Shown here: in pieces, positions 36,918-45,149 of the stretch
Layout: each line of letters begins with the position of its first letter
Position numbering within the stretch: position 1 is the first letter of the stretch
Notes under the pieces: model-generated
Seen by the model: only the letters and a program-made list of their open reading frames with translations
The model's database searches: none
What the model was told of the DNA's origin: nothing
Program-made: the position numbers and the translations under genes
NCBI GenBank assembly: GCA_039984715.1
Contig: JBDWUA010000018.1
Coordinates: 166,717-230,716 of the forward strand
DNA: 64,000 nt
Reading direction: 5' to 3'
Source: JABSSA01 sp039984715
GTDB taxonomy: Bacteria; Pseudomonadota; Alphaproteobacteria; Rhodobacterales; Rhodobacteraceae

Positions 36918-38303
36918 ATGTTAAATCCCGACCGTCTTTTCCCGTCTGATCCAACCCAACGCGCAATTGCGCGGCGGCTTTACGACGGCGTGCGTGACCT
37001 GCCGTTGATCTGCCCACATGGGCATACAGACCCTGAGTGGTTTGCGACCAATGCGGCGTTTGAAAATCCGACTGAGTTACTGATTTTACCGGATCATTAC
37101 GTCCGTCGGATGCTGGTGTCGCAAGGCTTTCAAGTTTTGGATATGGTGGATGCAGATGGCAAACCTGAAAACCGGGCCATTTGGCAAGTGTTCGCAGAAA
37201 ACTATCACCTGTTCCAAGGCACGCCGACGCGTCTGTGGCTTGATCATACATTCAACGACCTGTTTGGATTGACGGAACGTTTGTCCAAGGACACGGCGGA
37301 TATGTATTATGAACGCATCAGCGATTGCCTGTCCCAAGACGCCTTTCGTCCCCGCGCCATCGCCGAACGGTTCAATATCGAAGTCATCACAACCACTGAA
37401 GGCCCCTGTGATCCACTAGACCATCACCGCGCTATTGCACAAAGCGGTTGGGGCGTGCGGGTCATCACATCCTATCGACCCGACACAGTGATTGATCCGG
37501 ATGGGCAAGATTTCGTTGCCAACCTTAAGGCATTCGCGGCCTGCACTGGCGAAGACACCACAACGTGGACTGGATATCTGGCGGCGCATCGTAATCGCCG
37601 TGCCTATTTTCGGGACATAGGCGCGACATCAACCGACCACGGTCACCCCACGGCACAGACATTGGATCTGACCGACGACGCGGCCGCGGCATTATTCGAC
37701 ACAGTCCGACATGGAACCGGAACGCCCGCAGAAAATGAGATGTTTCGCGCGCAAATGCTGACCGAAATGGCCAAGATGAGCCTTGAGGACGGTATGGTGA
37801 TGCAAATGCATGTTGGTTCTCATCGCAATCATAACACCGATGTTTTGGCCCGTTTTGGGACTGATCAGGGGTTTGATATCCCTCGCAGCACCGATTTCGT
37901 CACAGCGCTTAAGCCGCTGTTGAATCGTTTGGGTATGGACCCGCGCCTGTCGATCATTTTGTTTACGCTGGACGAAACCACCTATGGCCGAGAACTCGCG
38001 CCACTTGCGGGGGCCTATCCAAGCCTAAAATTGGGTCCCGCTTGGTGGTTCTTTGACAGTCCCGCAGGCATGATGCGTTACCGCGAATTCGTCACGGAAA
38101 CCGCCGGGTTTTATAACACGGTCGGCTTCAACGACGATACGCGCGCTTTGCCGTCCATTGCTGCGCGCCACGACGTTGCACGCCGCGTGGATTGTGCGTT
38201 TTTGGCAGGACAAGTCGCCCTTCATTTACTTGACGAAGACGAGGCCGCCCAGATCGCTGCTGATCTGACATATGGTCTGGCCAAGAAGGCATATAACTTA
38301 TGA
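36918..38303 (+). CDS. uxaC: Glucuronate isomerase (uronate isomerase)
   Basis: The 461-residue protein is UxaC: LPLICPHGHTDPEW with the amidohydrolase-type His-x-His, EVITTTEGPCDPLDHH, MQMHVGSHRNHN and WWFFDSPAGM. It interconverts glucuronate and fructuronate, or galacturonate and tagaturonate. GGAGG lies 4 nt upstream of the ATG. Its stop overlaps uxuB as ATGA. With UxuA and UxuB as partners the glucuronate branch is the likely job. Confidence 0.93.
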   Translation: MLNPDRLFPSDPTQRAIARRLYDGVRDLPLICPHGHTDPEWFATNAAFENPTELLILPDHYVRRMLVSQGFQVLDMVDADGKPENRAIWQVFAENYHLFQGTPTRLWLDHTFNDLFGLTERLSKDTADMYYERISDCLSQDAFRPRAIAERFNIEVITTTEGPCDPLDHHRAIAQSGWGVRVITSYRPDTVIDPDGQDFVANLKAFAACTGEDTTTWTGYLAAHRNRRAYFRDIGATSTDHGHPTAQTLDLTDDAAAALFDTVRHGTGTPAENEMFRAQMLTEMAKMSLEDGMVMQMHVGSHRNHNTDVLARFGTDQGFDIPRSTDFVTALKPLLNRLGMDPRLSIILFTLDETTYGRELAPLAGAYPSLKLGPAWWFFDSPAGMMRYREFVTETAGFYNTVGFNDDTRALPSIAARHDVARRVDCAFLAGQVALHLLDEDEAAQIAADLTYGLAKKAYNL

Positions 38304-39745
38304 AGTTGAACACTCAAACCCTGCCTCAAATCGCGGCACAAACTCCCGGCTATGACCGTGCCCAGATAACAACCGGCATCGTGCACCTTGGGGTTGGCGC
38401 ATTTCAACGCGCACACCAAGCGGTCTATGTCGACGACCTTTTGACCAATGATCCACGATGGGGAATTGTCGGTGCGTCTTTGCGCTCTGCAGCGACAGCC
38501 CAAGCGCTGAACCCCCAAGACGGGCTTTATTCGGTAACAACAAAATCGGGTGACGGGGAAAGCTGTCGAGTGATCGGAAGCTTGCAAAAAGTCATCACCG
38601 CACCGGACGATCCAGAAGCATTGATTGCGCAGATGGCCGAGCCGAACGTGCGGATCGTGACAATGACGGTCACGGAAAAGGGCTATTGCTTTGATCCGTC
38701 CCGTGGCGAACTGGACGACACCAACCCCGATATTCAACACGACTTAAACCATCCAAACGCCCCGCGTTCTGCACCTGGTTTTCTTGTCGCCGCATTGCGT
38801 CGGCGTATGGAAACCAAGGTCGGCCCCTTTACCGTGCTTAGCTGCGACAACCTTCCACAAAACGGCGACGTAACCCGCAAGGTGGTGACGGGACTTGCAC
38901 GATTGATCGACCCGGTTCTGGCCATTTGGATCAAGGACAACGTCACCTTTCCAGCGACAATGGTGGATCGGATCGTTCCGGCAACCACACCAGATGATAA
39001 GATTCAGGTCGCAAATACCTTGGGTGTGACGGATGAATGGCCCATCGTCACAGAACCTTTTGGGCAATGGATTATCGAGGATAATTTCTGCGCCGGGCGC
39101 CCGGACTTTGAATCCGTCGGCGCGATCTTGACTGACGACGTACATCCGTTTGAAACGATGAAATTGCGCATGCTCAATGGCAGCCACTCGGCCTTGGCCT
39201 ATCGCGGCGCACTGGCTGGGCATACGACCGTTGCACAAGCGATTGCAGACCCTGAAATACATGCCTTTATCTCTGACATGATGCAGCATGAAGTGGCCCC
39301 AAATCTAAACGTGCCTTCCGGAATTGACCTTGCCGTTTATCAATCGGACCTTTTGGCGCGCTTTTCCAATCCGTCTTTGAACCATTCGCTTTTGCAAATC
39401 GCGACTGACGGCTCGCAAAAGCTGCCTCAGCGTATTCTTGACCCCATCAGAGACAAGATCGCACAGGGTCAATCGTTTGATGGATTGGCGCAAGGCGTTG
39501 CGTATTGGATTCGCTTTGTCACCGCACGGCAAGGCAATGAGTATCTGTTTTCTTTGAACGACCCTCTCGCAGCGGACCTGCGCCCAATCGATGTAAAACT
39601 GGGTGAACATTCAGAATGTCTGCTTAAGAACACGCGCATCTTTGGGCATGACCTTCCAAAGTCAGAACCTTTTATGACGGCTGTTCTAGGTGCGTTAAGC
39701 AAGCTGCCACAGTATTCGACGCGTTCGCTTTTTTCCTGTGATTAA
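38300..39745 (+). CDS. uxuB: Fructuronate reductase (mannitol dehydrogenase family)
   Basis: This 481-residue member of the long-chain mannitol dehydrogenase family has an N-terminal NAD-binding region (GIVHLGVGAFQRAHQ) and C-terminal segments KLRMLNGSHSALAYRG and VMDDMM-like helices typical of UxuB and mannitol dehydrogenases. It would reduce D-fructuronate to D-mannonate, linking uxaC and uxuA. It overlaps uxaC by ATGA. Mannitol dehydrogenase activity is the alternative, but context favours UxuB. Confidence 0.85.
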   Translation: MKLNTQTLPQIAAQTPGYDRAQITTGIVHLGVGAFQRAHQAVYVDDLLTNDPRWGIVGASLRSAATAQALNPQDGLYSVTTKSGDGESCRVIGSLQKVITAPDDPEALIAQMAEPNVRIVTMTVTEKGYCFDPSRGELDDTNPDIQHDLNHPNAPRSAPGFLVAALRRRMETKVGPFTVLSCDNLPQNGDVTRKVVTGLARLIDPVLAIWIKDNVTFPATMVDRIVPATTPDDKIQVANTLGVTDEWPIVTEPFGQWIIEDNFCAGRPDFESVGAILTDDVHPFETMKLRMLNGSHSALAYRGALAGHTTVAQAIADPEIHAFISDMMQHEVAPNLNVPSGIDLAVYQSDLLARFSNPSLNHSLLQIATDGSQKLPQRILDPIRDKIAQGQSFDGLAQGVAYWIRFVTARQGNEYLFSLNDPLAADLRPIDVKLGEHSECLLKNTRIFGHDLPKSEPFMTAVLGALSKLPQYSTRSLFSCD

Positions 39746-39888
39746 GGGTCTGGGCGTCTGTTCCGGGCACAATTCTACGCGCGTGTGAGTCCTGACAGGC
39801 GACCATTCTCCAATAAATCTTGGCCTCAATTCGACGTCGGAAGATATCCGCGTACTTATCTTACTGTAATACTCAGGATTGACGTTCC

Positions 39889-39903
39889 TGATAAAAACAA
39901 TCA
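39889..39903. promoter_or_regulatory. RirA-type iron box upstream of the hemP operon
   Basis: TGA-TAAAAACAA-TCA matches the TGA-N9-TCA core. It ends 71 bp before the first small ORF of the hemP group, almost the same spacing as the fbpA box has to its start. The 229-bp gap (39746-39974) otherwise holds nothing I can identify. Confidence 0.5.
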
Positions 39904-39974
39904 AGATAAGAGAACAAGTGTCAGCCACCTAATTTCGGGCAGCCCGGACGCCCCGATCTGACAGGAGCTGAGAC

Positions 39975-40127
39975 ATGGTAAAAATTGAAAAACAGGACCG
40001 TGCCACATTGAGCAGGCACAACGGAAAGTCGTGTTGCCAAGAATTGTTGCAAGAGGCAATCGCCGGCACCTTTTCCACAGACCTAAACCTTGAACGGATG
40101 CTTGATTTCTTGGAGCGCACCTCATGA
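39975..40127 (+). CDS. 50-residue protein of unknown function ahead of hemP
   Basis: This short ORF has AGGAG 7 nt before its ATG, and its TGA overlaps the hemP start as ATGA. That arrangement is hard to explain unless it is translated. The protein has a lysine/arginine-rich start, a cysteine pair in GKSCCQELLQEAI, and an amphipathic helical end (LERMLDFLERT). I recognise no family. The cysteine pair and the iron operon suggest, but do not show, a metal- or redox-linked role. Confidence 0.6.
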   Translation: MVKIEKQDRATLSRHNGKSCCQELLQEAIAGTFSTDLNLERMLDFLERTS

Positions 40128-40297
40128 ACGCAATGGCACAAATCCCAAACACCACCACCGCGCCCGACCCACAGCAGATCGACACATATAACGCGCGTGA
40201 TCTGATCAAGGATGGAGTGCAGGCTTCAATCGTTCTGGATGAGCAAGTTTATTATTTGCGCATCACGCGTGCTGGTAAGTTGATTCTGACAAAATGA
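40124..40297 (+). CDS. hemP: Hemin uptake protein HemP
   Basis: The 57-residue protein ends with the HemP family signature: DARD-like NARDLIKDG, then YYLRITRAGKLILTK. HemP is a small iron-regulated protein linked to haem uptake; in some bacteria it also activates haem receptor genes. Both ends overlap neighbours as ATGA (40124-40127 and 40294-40297). No haem receptor or haem ABC transporter gene is in the window. Confidence 0.88.
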   Translation: MNAMAQIPNTTTAPDPQQIDTYNARDLIKDGVQASIVLDEQVYYLRITRAGKLILTK

Positions 40298-40773
40298 ACT
40301 CAGCGCATCACGCCCGCGGCGGCGCTGCTGTTGCCGCATTGAACAAATTGGACGTCTGGGAGGCGAACCTAATCCTTAATCTGCGCCTGTGGTGCGATGG
40401 TCCAGAGGGTCAAGCCCAAGCGCGCAAAGATTATTTGGATGCATTTCCCCAGTCCGAAGCAGATCGAGCATGGGCCGACTTCGAGAATTTGCTCAAGACG
40501 GTATTTGTCACCTCATTGCGCCCCTTGGTGCGTCATGAGGTTGGATGCAATTGCGTCGGTTCCGATGAATGCGTTTTCGCCAATTTGGTCCGTACCGCAT
40601 CGGACGGACATCTGAACGATGCGGCCTTGATCGCAACCCTCTTGTCCGGCCCGTCACACGCCGAACATATCGCAATCCTTGCAGGCGAGGTTGGCAGCAC
40701 AATCCGCAGCATTCACCGCAAATCTGCACCGGTATCACCCGCAACCGCACCCAACGTTGTGCGTCTGCATTAA
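40294..40773 (+). CDS. Protein of unknown function in the hemP-imelysin operon
   Basis: This 159-residue soluble protein overlaps hemP by ATGA and ends 31 bp before the imelysin gene, so it is probably co-transcribed. It is mostly helical, with VWEANLILNLRLWCDGPEG near the start and a cysteine cluster in GCNCVGSDECVFANLV around residues 84-99. I recognise no named domain. Three closely spaced cysteines in an iron operon make metal or Fe-S sensing worth considering. The short protein at 43129-43551 may share the C-terminal pattern. Confidence 0.65.
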   Translation: MNSAHHARGGAAVAALNKLDVWEANLILNLRLWCDGPEGQAQARKDYLDAFPQSEADRAWADFENLLKTVFVTSLRPLVRHEVGCNCVGSDECVFANLVRTASDGHLNDAALIATLLSGPSHAEHIAILAGEVGSTIRSIHRKSAPVSPATAPNVVRLH

Positions 40774-40804
40774 TTCGATAAGAAAACAAAAGGGACAGCC
40801 ACCT

Positions 40805-42064
40805 ATGAAACTCAAATTGACAACCGCACTTGGAACAGTGCTTTTGGCAGCCGCCCCCGCATTCGCGGACAAGGCTGCTGTGTTGGACAACTATGCCGAT
40901 ATCGCCGTTGCAAATTACACCGACAGCCTGACAACCGGGCAAACTTTGCTGGCCGCAGTTAACACATTGGCTGAACACCCATCTGCCGAAGCCCTGCAAG
41001 CGGCTAAAGACGCTTGGTTGGCTGCACGGGTTCCTTACCAACAGACCGAAGTTTTCCGCTTTGGCAACGCCATCGTTGATGACTGGGAAGGCAAAGTGAA
41101 CGCTTGGCCATTGGACGAAGGCCTGATCGATTACGTTGACGCAGACTATGGCGGCGCGACGGATGAAAACGAATACGCCGTTCTGAACGTGGTTGCGAAT
41201 GCGTCGTTCACTTTGTCCGGTGAAACCATCGATGCCAGTGACATCACGCCTGCCCTTCTTGAGGGATCGCTGCATGAGGCAGACGGTGTCGAAAGCAACG
41301 TTGCCACTGGGTATCACGCTGTTGAATTTTTGCTGTGGGGTCAGGACTTGAATGGCCACGGAGCAGGCGCAGGCAATCGCCCTTGGACTGATTATGCTCA
41401 GGGTGATGCGTGCACTGGCGGGCACTGCGACCGCCGCGCAGACTATCTAAAGGCAGCAACGGAGCTGTTGGTGTCCGATCTGGAATGGATGGTTGCGCAA
41501 TGGCAGGAAGGCGGCGACGCCCGGACCCAACTGACCGCAGACGAAAACGCAGGCCTAAGCGCGATCCTGACTGGCATGGGTTCGCTAAGCTATGGCGAAA
41601 CAGCCGGTGAACGGATGCGTCTTGGTGTCATGCTGAATGACCCAGAAGAAGAGCATTCCTGTTTCGCTGACAACACGCATAACGACCATTTCTATAACGC
41701 TGTTGGTATCCGCAATGTTTATCTGGGCAGCTATACGGGCATCGATGGATCGATTGTATCCGGCGAGTCTTTGGCGTCATTGGTGGCAGCCTCTGATGCA
41801 GTTATCGATGCTGAATTGCGTGCCAAGTTGAACGTTAGCGTTCTGAAAATGCTTGAAATGAAAACAGCTGCTGAGGCTGGGTTTGCATACGATTCAATGC
41901 TTGAGCGTGGCAACAAAGCTGGCGAGGCACTGATCATGGGCGGCGTGAATGCGTTGGTTGATCAAACTCGTTCAATCGAACGTGCTGTTGCGACCTTGGG
42001 TGTTGATCAGATCGACTTTGAAGGATCTGACAGCCTCGATAACCCGAACGCTGTGTTCCAATAA
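40805..42064 (+). CDS. Imelysin-family iron-regulated periplasmic protein
   Basis: The 419-residue protein has a signal peptide (cleavage after AFA, about residue 21) and the imelysin motif G-x-H-x2-E in ATGYHAVEFLLWG (G169, H171, E174), with a pair of cysteines in ACTGGHC. Imelysins (IrpA/ICMP type) are periplasmic or surface proteins tied to iron acquisition; their biochemical role is unsettled. The ATG at 40805 starts the signal peptide, so the ORF from 40679 is rejected. A strong hairpin follows the stop. Confidence 0.87.
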   Translation: MKLKLTTALGTVLLAAAPAFADKAAVLDNYADIAVANYTDSLTTGQTLLAAVNTLAEHPSAEALQAAKDAWLAARVPYQQTEVFRFGNAIVDDWEGKVNAWPLDEGLIDYVDADYGGATDENEYAVLNVVANASFTLSGETIDASDITPALLEGSLHEADGVESNVATGYHAVEFLLWGQDLNGHGAGAGNRPWTDYAQGDACTGGHCDRRADYLKAATELLVSDLEWMVAQWQEGGDARTQLTADENAGLSAILTGMGSLSYGETAGERMRLGVMLNDPEEEHSCFADNTHNDHFYNAVGIRNVYLGSYTGIDGSIVSGESLASLVAASDAVIDAELRAKLNVSVLKMLEMKTAAEAGFAYDSMLERGNKAGEALIMGGVNALVDQTRSIERAVATLGVDQIDFEGSDSLDNPNAVFQ

Positions 42065-42076
42065 AACGACCCCCCC

Positions 42077-42114
42077 GTGCGCGGCTTTGGTGTTCTCTAA
42101 CCTGAGCCGCGCAC
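42077..42114 (+). terminator. Strong hairpin after the imelysin gene
   Basis: GTGCGCGGCT and AGCCGCGCAC form a perfect 10-bp stem with an 18-nt loop, 13 bp after the imelysin stop. It lacks a T-tract (ACTTCCCTCC follows), so it may stabilise a 3' end rather than terminate. Confidence 0.45.
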
Positions 42115-42196
42115 ACTTCCCTCCGGTTGCTTGCGCAACTGTTCAGAGCACGCCCACCCCAATACCCAGCCAAGCCCGATATCAGCGAGGTTTCAT

Positions 42197-42454
42197 ATGA
42201 CCAAAACCCCCAGCCCTTGCATCGATGTTTGCAAATTCAAACGCGAAGGGCATTGTATTGGGTGTTCAATGACAAAGGCGCAGAAGTCCCTTTTTAAAGA
42301 ACTGAAGAAAGACAAACACCGCGCAGCTTTTGTCGAAATGCTGGTGGGTCAACAATCGCGGATGGGCAAGTACAATCATTGGCTGCCGCAGTATCTGCGC
42401 AAATGTATCAAGAAAAAGGTCAAGCCTGTCGCTGCTGTAAGAGACGCGGCTTGA
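42197..42454 (+). CDS. DUF1289 domain protein
   Basis: The 85-residue protein has the DUF1289 cysteine pattern: SPCIDVCKFKREGHCIGCSMT (C-x3-C, then C-x2-C), followed by a basic tail ending KKKVKPVAAV. The four cysteines suggest a small metal or Fe-S site; function is unknown. GAGG lies 6 nt before the ATG. Confidence 0.8.
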   Translation: MTKTPSPCIDVCKFKREGHCIGCSMTKAQKSLFKELKKDKHRAAFVEMLVGQQSRMGKYNHWLPQYLRKCIKKKVKPVAAVRDAA

Positions 42455-42550
42455 CGCTTCCGGGGTCGCGTAGCCCCTTGCTGCCTGACCGTTTGGCTGC
42501 TCGCTAAAGTGGCTTAGCGGTCTAGGTGGCTTTTGTTGGTCTGGGCGGCC

Positions 42551-43021
42551 TTACGCCAAGTGCGACCGCAAGAACCACGCAAACTTCTCGTGTACTTGAC
42601 CGCGTGCAATGCACAAATCTTCGGTCAGCGTATCACCAGCGTCGGCGGCGGCTTGTCCGGCACCTGCAAGCGTCGCGGCAAGCGATTCTTGCGCGTCCTG
42701 CATGGCTTTGATCATCTCTTTATCCGAACCATGGCCGTCATTTTCGCGGATCTTTGACCGCTGCAACATACCTGCAAGGGTACCTTCGGCATGCCCATCA
42801 AGCGATTTGATCCGTTCGGCCAAATCGTCTTGGGCGATAAAGTGATCTTCGTAGATTTTCTGGAACAGATCATGCAGCGGGCCGAATGCCATGCCTTTTA
42901 CGTTCCAATGAAAATTCTGCGCCAACATCGTGGTGACAGCAGTTTCTGCGACGGATTGATTCAGCGCATCGACAATGGCGGCACGGGCGTCAGTCGAAAG
43001 CGCAGCAGCTGTTTGGGTCAT
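42551..43021 (-). CDS. dps: Dps-family DNA-protecting ferritin
   Basis: The 156-residue protein is Dps: NFHWNVKGMAFGPLHDLFQKIYEDHFIAQDDLAERI holds the dimer-interface ferroxidase residues in two stretches (His in FHWNVKG, His/Asp/Glu in HDLF and DDLAERI). It stores iron and protects DNA during oxidative stress as a 12-mer. A perfect Irr-type ICE element lies about 100 bp upstream, indicating iron or haem control. Confidence 0.9.
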   Translation of the reverse strand: MTQTAAALSTDARAAIVDALNQSVAETAVTTMLAQNFHWNVKGMAFGPLHDLFQKIYEDHFIAQDDLAERIKSLDGHAEGTLAGMLQRSKIRENDGHGSDKEMIKAMQDAQESLAATLAGAGQAAADAGDTLTEDLCIARGQVHEKFAWFLRSHLA

Positions 43022-43116
43022 CCTAAAGCTCCGTTTGAAATTGGGCGCTGGCTGGCACGTGGCTGGCTTGCTTACCAGACAGTACTTAGTCAGGTCTTTT
43101 AAAGAAGCAAGAGTTT

Positions 43117-43133
43117 TTTAGAATTATTCTAAA
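43117..43133. promoter_or_regulatory. Irr-type iron control element (ICE) upstream of dps
   Basis: TTTAGAATTATTCTAAA is an 8-1-8 perfect palindrome and matches the published ICE consensus TTTAGAA-N3-TTCTAAA at every fixed position. Irr binds such sites in alphaproteobacteria. It lies 96 bp upstream of the dps ATG and overlaps the last codon of the gene at 43129-43551. Confidence 0.8.
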
Positions 43134-43551
43134 CTAGAGAAAAATACTTTGATATCCGACCCACCAGAAAACGTACCAATCGGCGATGTTCCGGAAGAAC
43201 GCGCGCCCCCAATAGAAAGCCTAGGCTGGCCTGATCATCGCGGGCATATGCTTGCCCCACCTCAACCAACCACGTCTCGTCAAAGGTCATCTCAACCGTA
43301 CCCGGCGCGTAAAGGCGTGGTTGCTTTCCAAGGGCTTCGGCCAAGCACCGCATCAATGCTTCGGCATGCGCTTCGTAATTGGCAGACCGCGTGACCTGCA
43401 GCAAAGCACAAGCCTGAAACAAATCGGTTTTTGGTTTGGCGCGACATTGCATTGCCTTGAAACGCAAGTGGTTCAAAAACGCGAAAGCTTGCGATGAAAC
43501 GGGCGTCTTTGGCCGTGGCTCAGCCGAAATATCCAAGCGCAAGGGCACCAT
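43129..43551 (-). CDS. Small protein of unknown function between dps and the DUF1111 gene
   Basis: The chosen reading (ATG at 43551, 140 residues) is a soluble helical protein with LRFKAMQCRAKPKTDLFQAC near the start, MRCLAEALG in the middle, and TFDETWLVEVGQAYARDD then LGFLLGARVLPEHRRLVRFL at the end. A TTG at 43596 would add 15 residues; neither start has an ideal SD. Its stop overlaps the ICE box and it diverges from the DUF1111 gene. I recognise no family. Location in the iron island is the only functional hint. Confidence 0.55.
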   Translation of the reverse strand: MVPLRLDISAEPRPKTPVSSQAFAFLNHLRFKAMQCRAKPKTDLFQACALLQVTRSANYEAHAEALMRCLAEALGKQPRLYAPGTVEMTFDETWLVEVGQAYARDDQASLGFLLGARVLPEHRRLVRFLVGRISKYFSLV

Positions 43552-43596
43552 GTCGCAGGTCTTTCCTTGAAGGGAGAACGGGAATCGCCTCGCCAA

Positions 43597-43624
43597 ATCT
43601 TATTCCTGAGTATATTTATAAGAT
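43597..43624. promoter_or_regulatory. Inverted repeat abutting the DUF1111 start codon
   Basis: ATCTTAT and ATAAGAT form perfect 7-bp arms 14 bp apart, the right arm touching the ATG at 43625. The repeat encloses TGA-N9-TAA, one base off the RirA-type core. There is no SD before this ATG, so translation may be leaderless or the site may block initiation. Confidence 0.35.
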
Positions 43625-45148
43625 ATGAATCAACTCACAATCTCACTGTCGGCATTTCTTGTCGGATTTCTGTCACTTACGGGTGATGTATCGGCAGAAC
43701 TTTCGGATTTGCACCTGCCGGTCATCCCAAGAACGGATGCCGAAGCAGAGCGGATCAAGCGGGTTACAACACCAACGACCAATTTCGAAACAGCAGAGCA
43801 ATTCGAAAGCAATCCGGCAGGTGCCGCCACTGTGCGTGTCAGGAAATCATCCAATGCGTTTTCTTCAGCGTCCGGGAATATCAGCTTTGAGAGAGAATTA
43901 GATTTCAAAGTCGGCAATGGGTTGTTTAGAAAACTGTGGGTTTCGTCCCCGTCTTCTACGCTCGCGTCTGACGGGCTGGGGCCCATCTTCAATGCGCGAT
44001 CGTGCCAACGTTGCCATCTAAAGGACGGGCGCGGTCATCCCCCTGAAGGGCCGGATGACACGGCGACATCGATGCTGGTGCGTATCTCGATCCTGGGGGG
44101 CGCGACACCCGAAGAGATAGAAGATTATATCGCGACACAACCCGATCCAACCTATGGCGGCCAGATACAAGATTTCTCGGTTGCGGGCATAAAAACCGAG
44201 GCCGATCCGCGTGTCACCTACACCGAAAAGACGATCGCATTGTCTGGGGGGGAAACGGCGTCCCTGCGCGCACCGACTTATACATTGGCCAATCTTGGGT
44301 ATGGCGACTTGCATCCCGACATCATGATCAGCGCCCGCGTGGCCCCGCAGATGATTGGTCTTGGGTTGTTGGATGCGATTCCAGCCGCAGATATTCTGGC
44401 GAATGCCGATCCGAATGACGCGGATGGTGATGGCATTTCTGGCCGCGCCCAAATTGTCATGTCCAGTGAATATGGCGTGCCTATGTTGGGCCGCTTTGGC
44501 CTTAAGGCGGGCATGCCATCTGTGTGGGAACAATCCGCAGCTGCGTTTTCCGGTGACATCGGCATTTCATCCACTTTGCACCCGGCTGGCTATGGCGATT
44601 GCACAGAGGCCCAGGCGAAATGCCGCAAAGCCCCAGATGGCAATACAGCCGACCATGACGACGCAGAAATCGGCAATACTGGCTTGGGGCTGGTGTCGTT
44701 TTATTCTGCCAACCTCGGCGTGCCTGCGCGCCGTGACATCGACGATCCTCAGGTCTTGCGAGGCAAAAAGGCGTTCTATGACACCGGTTGCATTGCCTGC
44801 CATACGCCAAAGCACGTCACCCATCGGCTAGGCGGTCAGCCAGAGCAAAGCTTTCAGTTGATCTGGCCCTATACCGACATGCTTTTACACGACATGGGTC
44901 CGGGTTTGGCCGACAATCGTCCGGAAGCGCGCGCCACAGGTCAGGAATGGCGCACGTCCCCGCTTTGGGGCATTGGACTGACGGAACAAGTGTCTGGCCA
45001 CACCTATTTCCTGCATGATGGACGCGCCCGCAATCTGCTTGAAGCCATTTTATGGCATGGCGGCGAAGCTGAACCACACAAGCAATCGGTCATCGAGATG
45101 CCACCCCCCGACCGCGCAGCCCTTATCCGTTTTCTGGAAAGCCTCTGA
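43625..45148 (+). CDS. Di-haem cytochrome c-type oxidoreductase (DUF1111 family)
   Basis: The 507-residue protein has a signal peptide (cleavage after VSA, about residue 24), two haem c motifs, CQRCH (127-131) and CIACH (389-393), and a calcium-type loop DPNDADGDGISG (262-273). This is the DUF1111 di-haem family, related to cytochrome c peroxidases and often encoded with imelysins. It acts in the periplasm; the reaction is not established. Its stop lies one base before the second imelysin gene. The start lacks an SD. Confidence 0.85.
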   Translation: MNQLTISLSAFLVGFLSLTGDVSAELSDLHLPVIPRTDAEAERIKRVTTPTTNFETAEQFESNPAGAATVRVRKSSNAFSSASGNISFERELDFKVGNGLFRKLWVSSPSSTLASDGLGPIFNARSCQRCHLKDGRGHPPEGPDDTATSMLVRISILGGATPEEIEDYIATQPDPTYGGQIQDFSVAGIKTEADPRVTYTEKTIALSGGETASLRAPTYTLANLGYGDLHPDIMISARVAPQMIGLGLLDAIPAADILANADPNDADGDGISGRAQIVMSSEYGVPMLGRFGLKAGMPSVWEQSAAAFSGDIGISSTLHPAGYGDCTEAQAKCRKAPDGNTADHDDAEIGNTGLGLVSFYSANLGVPARRDIDDPQVLRGKKAFYDTGCIACHTPKHVTHRLGGQPEQSFQLIWPYTDMLLHDMGPGLADNRPEARATGQEWRTSPLWGIGLTEQVSGHTYFLHDGRARNLLEAILWHGGEAEPHKQSVIEMPPPDRAALIRFLESL

Positions 45149-45149
45149 C

